From: Bacteroidia bacterium
GTDB lineage: Bacteria; Bacteroidota; Bacteroidia; J057
Assembly (NCBI GenBank): GCA_030430575.1
Contig: JAUIKF010000047.1
Location: forward strand, 1 to 64,000
Length of the DNA: 64,000 bases
Direction: 5' to 3'
Positions 18,509-27,508 of the stretch are shown in pieces (positions within the stretch are counted from its first letter, which is position 1; each line of letters begins with the position of its first letter). The notes under the pieces were generated by a model, which saw only the letters and a list, made by a program, of their open reading frames with translations, made no database searches and had not been told where the DNA came from. The translations under genes and the position numbers were made by a program.

Positions 18509-19483
18509 CTATTCGTCTACAAAATTTTTTAGCGTCCATACGCGAAGGATTTTTGCGCTAAATGGCACAGCCCGCAAAATCGTTTTGTCGCGGATATCTA
18601 GTTCCAAAAGGCTATCATTTCGTTGGATATAGGCTTTTGCTTCAAAAAAATCTATCCAGAAATCTTCTGCTCCTGATAGCAATCTCCTCCGTACAGGTGG
18701 TGTGCGTACCCATCCCTCTTCAAGGCTCACGTCGTCGAGCCATTCCTTCCCAAAAGAACTCCGCAGGTAAGGAGAGAATTGAATTTTTTGATAGACGGTA
18801 GGGACTTCTTCCCTTTTTAATTGATTCGAATTGTAACTGATCTCAGCTGCATATAACTGGCTATCAGCGTGAGTGATGACCTGGATGCGCCCAGCGCGGT
18901 CTAGCTGTAAATTGTAGATGGGGTGGTCAAAGGTGACTTCATTCAATTGTGCCAAAGCCTGTTCTCGATAAATGGCGACTTGGCGATTGCCTATTTGGAC
19001 ATAGAATTTGTCACTCTCATAGATTGCCTGACCTGGAATCACCTCTACTTCTATTTCATGAACCATTTTCTCCGAAGCTTTTCCCCAAAATCCCAAGCGC
19101 TTCTCCACAGTATCTGCTAGCAATAAATAATCTAGCCCATTGCAAATAAAATGTGGCTGAAAGGTCCCCAGTTCAAAAGTCTGGCTCACTTGCTCGTCCT
19201 TTACATCTACTAGATATAACATGCTATTTTCCCCGCTACTGATCCACAACTGGTCTCCTGTAGTCGTCATGTCACTCAAGTCTGCATCCGCCAGGCCAAG
19301 GGTGGCCTCCCAATCTGTGTGAATCCCTGTCGCATCTATGTGCCAGAGTTGACGAAAGCCGTCCGGACGGTCCGCCATCATCACAATAGCTTCATTGACA
19401 GGAAAATAGGCCTCGTCAGCATCTAGTTGACAAGCTGCCAACAGCGCCAGAAGTATCCCTGTTATGAAGTATTTTGTCGGCAT
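18509..19483 (-). CDS. Lipoprotein of unknown function with propeller-like repeats
   Basis: I start the gene at the ATG at 19483 (324 residues). This gives MPTKYFITGILLALLAACQ with a lipobox LAAC. The longer frame to 19636 would read through the family C hexamer repeat and into fabH. The body has repeated blades such as DGFRQLWHIDATGIHTDWEA and GDQLWISSGENSMLYLVDVK, which suggest a beta-propeller. It is anchored outside the cytoplasm by its lipid. Function is unknown. fabH lies 103 bp upstream on the same strand; the stop at 18509 is 74 bp from efp. Confidence 0.65.
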   Translation of the reverse strand: MPTKYFITGILLALLAACQLDADEAYFPVNEAIVMMADRPDGFRQLWHIDATGIHTDWEATLGLADADLSDMTTTGDQLWISSGENSMLYLVDVKDEQVSQTFELGTFQPHFICNGLDYLLLADTVEKRLGFWGKASEKMVHEIEVEVIPGQAIYESDKFYVQIGNRQVAIYREQALAQLNEVTFDHPIYNLQLDRAGRIQVITHADSQLYAAEISYNSNQLKREEVPTVYQKIQFSPYLRSSFGKEWLDDVSLEEGWVRTPPVRRRLLSGAEDFWIDFFEAKAYIQRNDSLLELDIRDKTILRAVPFSAKILRVWTLKNFVDE

Positions 19484-19501
19484 GGAGTAGGAGGAGAGGA
19501 A

Positions 19502-19586
19502 ATTCAAGTTCAATCTCAAACTCAAGTTCAAAATCAACCGCAATCGTTTTTCCTTGAACTTGAGTTTGAACTTGAACTTGAGGTTG
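19502..19586. repeat. Family C hexamer repeat hairpin after fabH
   Basis: The left arm 19502-19533 (CAAGTT, CAATCT, CAAACT, CAAGTT in six-base steps) and the right arm 19551-19582 (CTTGAA, CTTGAG, TTTGAA, CTTGAA) pair at about 27 of 29 positions. It starts immediately after the fabH stop on the leftward strand. Confidence 0.8.
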
Positions 19587-20570
19587 TTAGTAGGCCCAGC
19601 GCAAGAACACAGAACCCCAGGTGAATCCCCCACCAAAGGCTGTGAGGATCAATTGGTCTTCTTTTTTCAATTCGTGTTCCCATTCCCAAAGACAGAGGGG
19701 AATGGTGGCTGCGGTCGTATTTCCATATTTATGGATATTGAGCATGACCTTCTCATCAGGGAGTCCTGCGCGGCGTGCGGCGGCATCGATGATGCGCTTA
19801 TTGGCCTGGTGAGGGACCATATAGCGGATGTCATCACCCGTGAGGCCATTTTTGACCATAATTTCTTCTACGACATCTGCCATGCCTTTTACCGCAAACT
19901 TGAAGACTGTTCGCCCTTCCTGATAAGCATAGTGATGACGGTTTTTGACCGTCTCCTGGGACGCTGGATTTTTGCTGCCACCTGCTTTCATATGCAAGTA
20001 AGGGGCACCGCTTCCATCTGATTTCAGGATGGCGTCCATAATCCCATTGCCTGCTGTATCGGGTTCGAGCAGCACTACACCAGCTCCATCGCCAAACAGG
20101 ATGCAGGTATTCCTGTCTTCATAGTCAATGATGGAACTCATCATATCTGCGCCAATGACCAAGACCTTCTTATGGGTACCAGCCTCAACAAACTTGCTCC
20201 CTGTCTGTAAGGCAAAGAGAAAGCCTGAACAGGCTGCCTCCAGGTCAAAACCCCAAGCGTTGGTGGCACCGATCTTGTCTGCGATGATATTCGCTGTAGC
20301 GGGAAATACATGGTCTGGAGAGACCGTGGCGCAGATAATCAGCTCGATTTCTTTTGGGTCAAGCGCCTTTTTGGCCATGAGGTCTTGGATGGCGGCTACC
20401 GCCATGTCTGAGGTGGCTCGACCGTCTTTGAGGAGCCGGCGCTCAGCGATTCCTGTTCGCTCGCGGATCCACTGGTCATTGGTGTCGACCATCGTTTCCA
20501 ATTCGGCATTGGTGAGGATATATTCAGGCACATAGCCGCCTACTCCTGTGATTGCTGCCCTGGTTTTCAT
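19587..20570 (-). CDS. fabH: 3-oxoacyl-[ACP] synthase III
   Basis: This 327-residue condensing enzyme joins acetyl-CoA and malonyl-ACP to start fatty acid synthesis. The catalytic triad is visible: Cys in LEAACSGFLFAL (about 114), His in VPHQANKRIIDA (about 254) and Asn in GNTTAATIPL (about 284). The C-terminus GGGFTWGSVFLRW is standard. It is separated from accBC, with no other fab genes here. Confidence 0.96.
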   Translation of the reverse strand: MKTRAAITGVGGYVPEYILTNAELETMVDTNDQWIRERTGIAERRLLKDGRATSDMAVAAIQDLMAKKALDPKEIELIICATVSPDHVFPATANIIADKIGATNAWGFDLEAACSGFLFALQTGSKFVEAGTHKKVLVIGADMMSSIIDYEDRNTCILFGDGAGVVLLEPDTAGNGIMDAILKSDGSGAPYLHMKAGGSKNPASQETVKNRHHYAYQEGRTVFKFAVKGMADVVEEIMVKNGLTGDDIRYMVPHQANKRIIDAAARRAGLPDEKVMLNIHKYGNTTAATIPLCLWEWEHELKKEDQLILTAFGGGFTWGSVFLRWAY

Positions 20571-20585
20571 CTAGTTGTCAAATTT

Positions 20586-20660
20586 GAATGATTATTTGAT
20601 AAAATGAATAAATGATTAAATTTTCTCCTTTAATCATTTTCTCATTTATTCATTTTTTTC
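20586..20660. repeat. Family B octamer repeat hairpin (AATGANNA)
   Basis: AATGATTA-TTTGATAA-AATGAATA-AATGATTA at 20586-20617 faces a rough complement at 20630-20657. It fills the fabH-hpt gap and its right half encodes the last residues and the stop codon of hpt. Confidence 0.75.
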
Positions 20661-21197
20661 TTCTGGCTTATAAATCCCGCGTAACTCTCGCCCTTTTTGT
20701 GCATAGTCCAACCCGTAGCCTATCACGAAGAAATCTGGAATCTCAAATCCTACATATTCGGGTTTGGTCTTTCCTTTGAATGCATCAGGCTTGTATAGAC
20801 AAGTGGCCACCTTGACAGAGGCCGGTGCTTGCTGAGTCAAGTAGGCCCGTAAATAACCACTGGTGAAGCCCGTATCAATGATGTCTTCAATGATCAAGAC
20901 ATGCCGATCTTTCACCTTGAGTTTATTAAGCCCAAAAGAGTCGCGCACTTGCCTGCTACTGGTCATACTATCGCCGTAGGTAGATATTTTCACGAATTGC
21001 AAGGACGGTTGGAATTCCAGCGATCGGATTAAGTCTGCCGCGAAAATATAGGCCCCATTGAGGATGGGCAACAGCAATACATCTTCGCCCTGATAGTCGG
21101 CATTGATCTGCTCAGCCATTGCTTGAACCCGCGCTAGAATTTGGGATTCTGGGAGGTATAATTCGAAGTTTTTGTCGTGTACCCTAACTGAATGCAT
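20646..21197 (-). CDS. hpt: Hypoxanthine phosphoribosyltransferase
   Basis: This purine salvage enzyme has 183 residues from the ATG at 21197; the frame from 21203 uses a TTG. The PRPP-binding motif is VLIIEDIIDTGFTSGYL and the start of the fold VLLLPILNGAYIFAADLIRS is typical. It converts hypoxanthine (and usually guanine) plus PRPP to the nucleotide. A leftward TATTTTTG at 21201-21208 lies so close to the ATG that the mRNA could be nearly leaderless. The last residues, KNE and stop, come from an AATGAATA repeat word. Confidence 0.93.
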   Translation of the reverse strand: MHSVRVHDKNFELYLPESQILARVQAMAEQINADYQGEDVLLLPILNGAYIFAADLIRSLEFQPSLQFVKISTYGDSMTSSRQVRDSFGLNKLKVKDRHVLIIEDIIDTGFTSGYLRAYLTQQAPASVKVATCLYKPDAFKGKTKPEYVGFEIPDFFVIGYGLDYAQKGRELRGIYKPEEKNE

Positions 21198-21320
21198 GCG
21201 CAAAAATAGACAGTTTTTGGAAAATGTCTACTTTATCCACAATGTAGACCCCGGAAGTGTATAAGACTATGCATATTGTGACAACATATTCCGTTATATT
21301 TGCGCTCGAAAGTAGAGGGA

Positions 21321-21426
21321 ATTATTAATTGATAAATTGATTGATTATTAATTGGGAAAAATACTACTCACTGACTGTCAATTTATAGCCCTGAATCAAT
21401 TAATCAATAATCATTCAATCAATAAT
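21321..21426. repeat. Family A start-proximal repeat hairpin
   Basis: Two 33-nt ATTR-word arms (21321-21353 and 21394-21426) are imperfectly complementary. The right arm ends 38 nt before the amidophosphoribosyltransferase GTG and 6 nt before the small leader frame. Confidence 0.75.
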
Positions 21427-21432
21427 GTCCTT

Positions 21433-21468
21433 ATGGCTTCTTTAACCATCCAACATATCCGACTGTGA
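21433..21468 (+). CDS. Possible 11-residue leader peptide overlapping the purF-like start
   Basis: An ATG at 21433 opens an 11-codon frame (MASLTIQHIRL). Its TGA at 21466-21468 overlaps the GTG start at 21465-21467 as GTGA. This is the arrangement of translational coupling. No attenuator structure is evident beyond the nearby family A repeat. It could also be chance. Confidence 0.3.
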   Translation: MASLTIQHIRL

Positions 21469-23384
21469 GTGACCAGATCAAACACGAATGCGGCATCGGT
21501 CTTATCCGATTATTTCACCCTCTCGATTATTACCAGAAAAAATACGGCTCCGCCCTCTGGGGGTATAACAAAATGTACCTCCTCATGGAGAAGCAGCGCA
21601 ACCGAGGTCAAGACGGCGCAGGGCTGGGTTGTGTAAAACTGGGCATGAAACCTGGCCAGCCGTTTATGACCAGGATTAGAAATAGCCAAGCTTCTCCTTG
21701 GACCCAGATTTTCCGGACGCTCGACCAGGACTTGTCTCAGCTCAAGCGGGACGCCCCAGACCAATATCAGGAAGCCTCCTATCTCAAACAAAATTTCCCC
21801 TATGCAGGCGAGGTCTTGTTGGGCCACCTGCGCTATGGAACCCATGGAAGTTATGGCGACCATACGTGTCACCCAGTGAGTCGCACGAGCAATTACCGCA
21901 ACCGCAATCTCCTGATGGCGGGTAATTTTAACCTGACCAACGTTGATTATCTCTTTGAAAAACTAGTTGAATTGGGGCAGCACCCACGGCAGCTTACGGA
22001 TACAGAGACGGTACTAGAGCGGGTTGCTCACTTTTTGGATGTAGAGAATGCGCGATTGGCCAAGAAGTTTGAGAAAAATGGCTATGCCCACCACGAGATC
22101 AGCCAACTAGTGGCGGAAGAGCTGGACCTGGTGCGGGTATTCAAGCGCGCTGCTAATGCCTGGGATGGTGGATACGTCATGGGCGGCGTCATTGGAAATG
22201 GGGATTCGTTTATTGCAAGAGACCCAGCGGGCATTCGTCCTTGTTATTATTATGCCAATGAAGATTTTTTTGTGGCAGCTTCTGAACGAGCCGCGATCAG
22301 TGTGGTGTTTGACCTGATGCCACACGAAATCAAGGAACTGACACCTGCCCATATGTTGCATATCAAGGCCAATAGCAATGAAGTCAAGGTAGCCTCCTAT
22401 GCTAAGCCTGCTCCGCGCAAAAGTTGTTCTTTTGAGCGGATTTATTTTTCTAGGGGAAGTGATATCAAGATCTACAATGAGCGAAAACAACTGGGGCGCC
22501 TTATCATTCCCCAAATCCTCGAAAAAGTAGATCATGACATCGAGAATACAGTTTTTAGCTTTATCCCTAATACCGCCGAATCTTCGTTCCTCGGCATGAT
22601 GAAAGGCCTGGAGGACTACCTCAATGAGGCCAAGATAGAGCAGATTCTGGCCCTTGGGAATAATCCCAGTGAAGAGGCCCTTCGGAAAATCATGAATGTC
22701 CGCCCTAGGATGGAAAAATCCGTCAGCAAGGACGTCAAGATGCGTACGTTTATTGCCGATGATTCTACGCGTGATGACCTGGTATCCCACGTCTATGACA
22801 TTACTCAGGGCATTATTCGTCCAGGGGTAGATAAGCTGGTCTGTATAGATGACTCTATCGTCCGAGGGACGACGCTAAAGCGAAGTATCCTGCACATGCT
22901 GGCGCGCCTACATCCTACACGGGTTGTCATCGTGTCTTCTGCGCCCCAGATCCGCTATCCCGATTGTTATGGGATAGACATGTCCAATATAGGCAAACTG
23001 ATTGCCTTCCAGGCAGCGATTGCCTTGTTGAAAGACAGGGATATGGAGCATGTAATTGATAATGCCTACCAAAAAATCCTGCGGATGCGTCAGGAAGGAA
23101 GCATGCATGAGGTGAATGTAGTTCAGGAGATCTATGCACCATTCACAGATGAGGATATTTCTGATAAAATTGCGGAGTTATTGATCCCAGATAATTTTGA
23201 ACCTGAATTGGAGATTGTCTACCAATCAATTGAGAATCTGCACAAGGCGATTCCGAGGCATCTAGGTGACTGGTATTTCTCTGGAAACTATCCTACCCAA
23301 GGTGGAAATCGAGTGGTTAATCAGGCATTTCTCAATTTCTACGAAGGGAAGAATAAGCGGGCATATCAGATGTCTACTGCATGA
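21465..23384 (+). CDS. purF: Amidophosphoribosyltransferase (long Bacteroidota type)
   Basis: This 639-residue enzyme starts purine synthesis by moving the glutamine amide to PRPP. The start is GTG, giving MSDQIKHECGIGLIRL, the usual N-terminus for this long Bacteroidota form; Cys9 is the glutaminase nucleophile, so eight residues must be removed or tolerated. The glutaminase core shows GHLRYGTHG and the RDPAGIRP stretch. The phosphoribosyltransferase PRPP loop is VCIDDSIVRGTTLKRSI (about 463-480). A TATATTTG box at 21295-21302 fits a -7 element, with no good -33. The sialidase gene overlaps its stop by 4 nt. Confidence 0.9.
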   Translation: MSDQIKHECGIGLIRLFHPLDYYQKKYGSALWGYNKMYLLMEKQRNRGQDGAGLGCVKLGMKPGQPFMTRIRNSQASPWTQIFRTLDQDLSQLKRDAPDQYQEASYLKQNFPYAGEVLLGHLRYGTHGSYGDHTCHPVSRTSNYRNRNLLMAGNFNLTNVDYLFEKLVELGQHPRQLTDTETVLERVAHFLDVENARLAKKFEKNGYAHHEISQLVAEELDLVRVFKRAANAWDGGYVMGGVIGNGDSFIARDPAGIRPCYYYANEDFFVAASERAAISVVFDLMPHEIKELTPAHMLHIKANSNEVKVASYAKPAPRKSCSFERIYFSRGSDIKIYNERKQLGRLIIPQILEKVDHDIENTVFSFIPNTAESSFLGMMKGLEDYLNEAKIEQILALGNNPSEEALRKIMNVRPRMEKSVSKDVKMRTFIADDSTRDDLVSHVYDITQGIIRPGVDKLVCIDDSIVRGTTLKRSILHMLARLHPTRVVIVSSAPQIRYPDCYGIDMSNIGKLIAFQAAIALLKDRDMEHVIDNAYQKILRMRQEGSMHEVNVVQEIYAPFTDEDISDKIAELLIPDNFEPELEIVYQSIENLHKAIPRHLGDWYFSGNYPTQGGNRVVNQAFLNFYEGKNKRAYQMSTA

Positions 23385-24520
23385 AGTGCCAACTCAGTAA
23401 AAACTATTGGGTAATTCTTATCTTAGGAATATCTCTATGTGCCTGTGCGATTTCCGCTGATTCTCACTTCCCTGCCTCATCTCCTCCTATTCATACAGAT
23501 GTATTTCTGGCTGAGACGGATGGGTATCCCAATTATCGAATTCCTTCTCTTGTCACCTCCCAAAAAGGGACACTGCTAGCCTTCTGCGAAGGCCGAAATC
23601 AGCGAAGCGACCACGCAGCCAATGACCTGGTTCTAAGGCGGAGCCTGGATCAGGGCAAAAGTTGGGAACCCCTCCAAGTCATCGCTGAAGCGGGAGATGA
23701 TTGCCTCAGCAATCCACAAGCGGTTGTCCTTCAGGCTACTGGCCGTATCCTACTGGTATTTCAGCAATATCCTGAGGGAATCCATGAACGAGAAGTTATT
23801 CCAGGCTATGAGGGCGACAGTATTTGCCGTTCCTTTATCATGTATAGTGATGACGACGGGAAGACTTGGGCGCCTCGGAGAGAGATCACCCAATCGGTAA
23901 AACCACCAACAGCAACGAGCACCGCCAGCGGGCCTGGGATAGGCATACAACTGACACACAGCTCCTATAAGGGCCGCATCCTGATGCCTTTCAACCAAGG
24001 CCCCTTCGGGGATTGGAAGGTATATGCAGCATATAGTGATGATGGAGGAGCGTCCTGGCAATATGGCGAAACGGCTCCTGCAGGTGCACCAGGTCACGGA
24101 AACGAGGTTCAAATGGTTGAACTGGCGGATGGAGCGGTCATGCTCAATGCACGCAGTCATGGAGGAGAAGCTTATCGAAAAACGGCGATCAGCCAGGATG
24201 GGGGAGAGACGTGGAGTCCATTAAGAGATGATCACACTTTGATTGACCCCCAGTGTATGGGCACGATTTTGAAGTATGAGGAAAAAGTGCTGTTTTTTGT
24301 CAATCCCATGTCAAGGGATGAGCGAATGAATGGAGGGATCAGGGTTTCATGGGATGACGGCCATACCTGGTCAGCAGGGAGAACCATTTATCCTAAATCA
24401 TTTGCTTATTCCTGCTTGACAAAACTTCCAGATGGTTCTATAGGGTTGCTATATGAGGCAAATGATTATGGAAAAATTGCTTTTGCACGGTTTGGAATGA
24501 ATTGGGCGATGGGCAAATGA
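23381..24520 (+). CDS. Sialidase-like lipoprotein (exo-alpha-sialidase fold, Asp-box repeats)
   Basis: This 379-residue protein has a lipoprotein-type signal ending LCAC (likely lipidated Cys22). A YRIPSL motif (the sialidase F/YRIP) lies near residue 52. Five Asp-boxes follow: SLDQGKSW, SDDDGKTW, SDDGGASW, SQDGGETW and SWDDGHTW. An EGR motif (AFCEGR) matches the conserved Glu-Arg region. This is the GH33 six-blade propeller, expected to release sialic acid or a related sugar outside the cell; substrate is unproven. Its ATG overlaps the purF TGA (ATGA), so the two should be cotranscribed, an odd pairing. Confidence 0.85.
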   Translation: MKCQLSKNYWVILILGISLCACAISADSHFPASSPPIHTDVFLAETDGYPNYRIPSLVTSQKGTLLAFCEGRNQRSDHAANDLVLRRSLDQGKSWEPLQVIAEAGDDCLSNPQAVVLQATGRILLVFQQYPEGIHEREVIPGYEGDSICRSFIMYSDDDGKTWAPRREITQSVKPPTATSTASGPGIGIQLTHSSYKGRILMPFNQGPFGDWKVYAAYSDDGGASWQYGETAPAGAPGHGNEVQMVELADGAVMLNARSHGGEAYRKTAISQDGGETWSPLRDDHTLIDPQCMGTILKYEEKVLFFVNPMSRDERMNGGIRVSWDDGHTWSAGRTIYPKSFAYSCLTKLPDGSIGLLYEANDYGKIAFARFGMNWAMGK

Positions 24521-24534
24521 AATCTTCATGGAAA

Positions 24535-24570
24535 AGTTCAATCTCAACCTCAAGTGTCAAGTTCAATTGT
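24535..24570. repeat. Family C hexamer repeat, single arm
   Basis: AAGTTCAATCTCAACCTCAAG and a following TCAAGTTCAATTG lie between the convergent stops of the sialidase and the next gene. A GTTCAATCTCAA word matches the left arm at 19.5 kb. Confidence 0.65.
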
Positions 24571-24572
24571 TT

Positions 24573-25241
24573 TTACCCCAACAACAAATTTCCAAAAACC
24601 TCTTTGAGGATGTTCCAAACTTGCTGCGCGGCTTCTGGATTGACCCCCAATTGCGTCATACTGCTGACAATCGTTCCTACAAATAGGCTTTCCCAGTCTG
24701 AGCGGTTGAGTTTCCGCCCCATGTCCTTCATGTGATTGAACTTTACTCGAATCACTTCTATCTCTTCCTCACTCAGCCCCGTCTCATCAAGGCGCTGAGA
24801 TGCCGTATCCAGACGCCCGACTAATTGGTCATATTCCTTTACTGTAAAAAATGTATCGCCATCTGATCGTGGCTCAAAACCCACAGTTGTCCCAGCCAAC
24901 TCAACTGCCAGGCTTTGCCAGCGATCTGGCTCCCCTATCTCTCGGAGGAGATTCTCGAGCCATTCCTTGAAATATGCCTTGACCAGGTGCCAGTCGGTCC
25001 CAGGATTGGCTTCTGCTTCGTAATTGTGAAGCCCCGGACAGTATAGGACGTAGTGAAAGTCACGCCGATGGCGGCGGTCAATGAGAAAGGCATATTCAGT
25101 CCCTCTAAAGGTGAGGCGCGTAGCTGATGGCAAGACATCAAATCGACTCGGAACGGGTTCAAACACAAATTGACTAGGATTTAGGCCAATTTTCTCTATC
25201 ATGGCGAAAAGCTCGTTTTTTTGGCTGAGTAATAGTGTCAT
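24573..25241 (-). CDS. Hypothetical cytoplasmic protein
   Basis: I do not recognise this 222-residue soluble protein. It has no signal peptide or membrane segment. The N-terminal half mixes strands with aromatic and His-rich stretches (RRHRRDFHYVLYCPGLHNYE) and the C-terminal half is helical and acidic (GLSEEEIEVIRVKFNHMKDM). ATG start at 25241 is preceded by a family A repeat. A helical tail at about 180-222 may oligomerise. The neighbouring genes give no clue. Confidence 0.6.
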   Translation of the reverse strand: MTLLLSQKNELFAMIEKIGLNPSQFVFEPVPSRFDVLPSATRLTFRGTEYAFLIDRRHRRDFHYVLYCPGLHNYEAEANPGTDWHLVKAYFKEWLENLLREIGEPDRWQSLAVELAGTTVGFEPRSDGDTFFTVKEYDQLVGRLDTASQRLDETGLSEEEIEVIRVKFNHMKDMGRKLNRSDWESLFVGTIVSSMTQLGVNPEAAQQVWNILKEVFGNLLLG

Positions 25242-25248
25242 GGAAAGG

Positions 25249-25273
25249 AATTATTGATTGCTTGATTAATGAT
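25249..25273. repeat. Family A start-proximal repeat, single arm
   Basis: An ATTR-word run (AATTATTGATTGCTTGATTA and four more bases) starts 8 nt upstream of the leftward hypothetical gene's ATG. Confidence 0.6.
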
Positions 25274-25409
25274 ACGAGGAAGAAATGAAAAAGAAAATTA
25301 TATGGCCTCATTTCAATGAGTTCCTATTCTCAGATAATAGATTTGTAGCTGATCCACAAGTTTGTTTATTTTGAAAGAATAATACTAGCCAAAAAAAGAA
25401 ACTAATCTC

Positions 25410-25817
25410 ATGAAGTTTCAAATATTTAAAAACGAAAATTTTACGGTCCTAACGCTACAAGAAGCGAAGTTGACTTCTACCATTGCAAAAGACCTCAAAA
25501 CAGAGTTTATCCAACTCAATACATTGGGGGCCCAGCACATTATCCTGAATCTGGGAGATGTGTCGTATGCCGATAGCTCTGGACTCAGTGCTATCTTGAT
25601 CGGTAACAGACTCTGCAAAAGCTCAGGAGGCACGTTGATCCTTTGCTGCCTAAGCGCGCATGTAGAGAAATTGATCAATATCTCTCAATTGAACAATGTC
25701 TTGAACATTTGTCCGACTGAAGAAGAAGCGCGTGAAGCGATCTTCATGTTCATTCTGGAATCACAGATAGAGGGAGAGTCTACAGACGAAAAAGAAGAAA
25801 TTCCTTCAGAAGGATAA
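25410..25817 (+). CDS. STAS-domain protein (anti-sigma factor antagonist-like)
   Basis: This 135-residue protein is a single STAS domain with the SpoIIAA-type phosphorylation site YADSSGLSAIL; Ser57 is the equivalent serine. Members bind or release an anti-sigma kinase in partner-switch pathways. An acidic tail of about 20 residues (EGESTDEKEEIPSEG) follows the domain. No kinase, phosphatase or sigma factor is nearby, so the partner lies elsewhere. It is followed by rnz after 13 bp and probably shares its transcript. Confidence 0.85.
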   Translation: MKFQIFKNENFTVLTLQEAKLTSTIAKDLKTEFIQLNTLGAQHIILNLGDVSYADSSGLSAILIGNRLCKSSGGTLILCCLSAHVEKLINISQLNNVLNICPTEEEAREAIFMFILESQIEGESTDEKEEIPSEG

Positions 25818-25830
25818 GCCCATTGCATGC

Positions 25831-26754
25831 ATGTTTCAAGTCCAGATACTAGGGGCTAGCGCTGCCATTCCTACCAATCAACACCTTCCATCTGCTCAAG
25901 TAGTTACCTATCACGATCGGCACCACTTGGTAGATTGTGGGGAAGGAACTCAAATGCAGTTGCTGAAGTATCGGGTAAAGCTGTCTCGTCTGGACGCCAT
26001 TTTCATCTCCCATCTTCATGGAGATCATGTCCTGGGCCTTCCGGGCCTATTGACATCTATGAGCCTGTATGGCCGAAATTTTCCCTTGAAGCTCTATGCG
26101 CCAAGCGCTCTCAAAGAGGTGCTTGATCTGATTTTCAAGCAGACCCAGAGCTACTTGGTTTATGACTTGGAGTTTATCCCGATGGAAGACTTCGCCCCGG
26201 GCGAGGTGATCTATGAAACCCCGCGGTTGCAGGTGACAAGTGTACCCCTGAACCACAGGATTTTTTGCCGTGGGTTTCGATTTTCCGAACACAGCAAGCG
26301 CCCCAAATTCGATTTTTATAAAGCAAAAGCGCTGAACATCCCCAATAGCTATTTTGGCTTATTGAAACAAGGGGTGAGTATTACCCTGGAGGATGGGACA
26401 GAGATACATCCTGATATGGTCCTCCATCCTCCTGACAGTCCGCTTTCCTATGCCTATTGCTCAGATACGCGCTTTCAGGAGTCACTTGTGGACTATATCA
26501 AGGACACTACCCTCCTTTATCATGAAGCTACCTTCATGCATGACATGCTGGTCCGCGCCCAGGAAACCTGCCACAGCACCAGTCACGAAGCAGCCCAGAT
26601 GGCCAAAATCGCCCAGGTCAAGCATCTTCTCTTGGGCCACTATTCCGCTAGATACAAAAACCTGACCCCCCTCTTAGAAGAAGCACAAGCCGTCTTTCCC
26701 CATACAGAGCTAGCCATCGAAGGCAGTATCTTTAAGATAAAAGACTATGCGTAA
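25831..26754 (+). CDS. rnz: Ribonuclease Z
   Basis: This 307-residue tRNA 3'-processing endonuclease has the metallo-beta-lactamase motif SHLHGDHVLGLPGLL (His61, His63, Asp65, His66). Later metal ligands are in YCSDTRF and LLLGHYSARY. HEATFMHD and CHSTSHEAAQMAKIA match the family's HEAT and HST motifs. It overlaps the next gene by 8 bp. Confidence 0.95.
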   Translation: MFQVQILGASAAIPTNQHLPSAQVVTYHDRHHLVDCGEGTQMQLLKYRVKLSRLDAIFISHLHGDHVLGLPGLLTSMSLYGRNFPLKLYAPSALKEVLDLIFKQTQSYLVYDLEFIPMEDFAPGEVIYETPRLQVTSVPLNHRIFCRGFRFSEHSKRPKFDFYKAKALNIPNSYFGLLKQGVSITLEDGTEIHPDMVLHPPDSPLSYAYCSDTRFQESLVDYIKDTTLLYHEATFMHDMLVRAQETCHSTSHEAAQMAKIAQVKHLLLGHYSARYKNLTPLLEEAQAVFPHTELAIEGSIFKIKDYA

Positions 26755-27508
26755 TAAGGAAAACTTGCTGTTCCTCGTTTTGGGCGGCTTTTTTGTGACC
26801 AATGCGTTGGTGGCAGAGTTTATCGGCGTTAAAATATTTTCACTGGAAGGTTCCTTGGGGTTAGAACCCATTCTGATGGACTTTTTTGGTCAGGAAGATC
26901 TTTCTTTTAACCTGACAGCAGGGGTTTTGCTGTGGCCAGTCGTATTTATTATGACAGATGTCATCAATGAGTATTTTGGGAAGCGAGGGGTGAAATTGCT
27001 ATCTTATATGGCCGTAGGGCTTATTTCCTATGCCTTTCTCATGATCACGCTTGCGATAGGGACTCAGCCAGCGGCTTTTTGGGCGGAGCTTCCTCTCTAC
27101 ACTGAGCAGGGACTTGATATCAACCTGGCCTTCGAAATGATCTTTTCCCAGGGCAATTGGATCATCATTGGTTCGCTAGTGGCCTTTTTAGTTGGACAAT
27201 TGGTAGATGTAACAGTATTCCAATATCTGCGCCGCTATACGGGACATCGGATGATATGGCTTCGCGCAACAGGCTCTACCCTGGTCTCCCAGTTGATCGA
27301 TAGCTTTGTCGTCCTATACATTGCCTTTGGCCTAAGCCCGGCTGATTGGCCTATGAGCATGATATTGGCGGTGTGTACTGTCAACTATATCTACAAATTT
27401 GTGATGGCTGTGGGCCTTACCCCTTTACTTTATGTCTTTCATTGGGGAATAGATCGATTTCTTGGCAAGGAATTGGCAGAGAATTTAAAAGAAGCTGCGG
27501 CAAAATAA
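26747..27508 (+). CDS. Queuosine precursor transporter (YhhQ/VUT family)
   Basis: This 253-residue inner-membrane protein has six or so hydrophobic segments. The family signatures are present: KIFSLEG early on, WPVVFIMTDVINEYFGKRGV, and RATGSTLVSQLIDSFVVLYIAF. The YhhQ family imports queuosine precursors (preQ0/preQ1). The gene overlaps rnz, itself a tRNA-processing gene, so the pair fits a tRNA theme. The C-terminal end is short and charged. Following it, 27509-27805 shows no gene or clear hairpin. Confidence 0.9.
   Translation: MRNKENLLFLVLGGFFVTNALVAEFIGVKIFSLEGSLGLEPILMDFFGQEDLSFNLTAGVLLWPVVFIMTDVINEYFGKRGVKLLSYMAVGLISYAFLMITLAIGTQPAAFWAELPLYTEQGLDINLAFEMIFSQGNWIIIGSLVAFLVGQLVDVTVFQYLRRYTGHRMIWLRATGSTLVSQLIDSFVVLYIAFGLSPADWPMSMILAVCTVNYIYKFVMAVGLTPLLYVFHWGIDRFLGKELAENLKEAAAK

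Noticed and set aside
19484-19636. 51-residue extension of the lipoprotein gene into fabH
   Set aside because: It reads the hexamer repeat as alternating Lys/Phe and Leu/Asn and would bury the lipoprotein signal.
22107-22790. Leftward 227-codon frame inside the amidophosphoribosyltransferase
   Set aside because: Antisense to conserved enzyme sequence and with no recognisable domain or signal.
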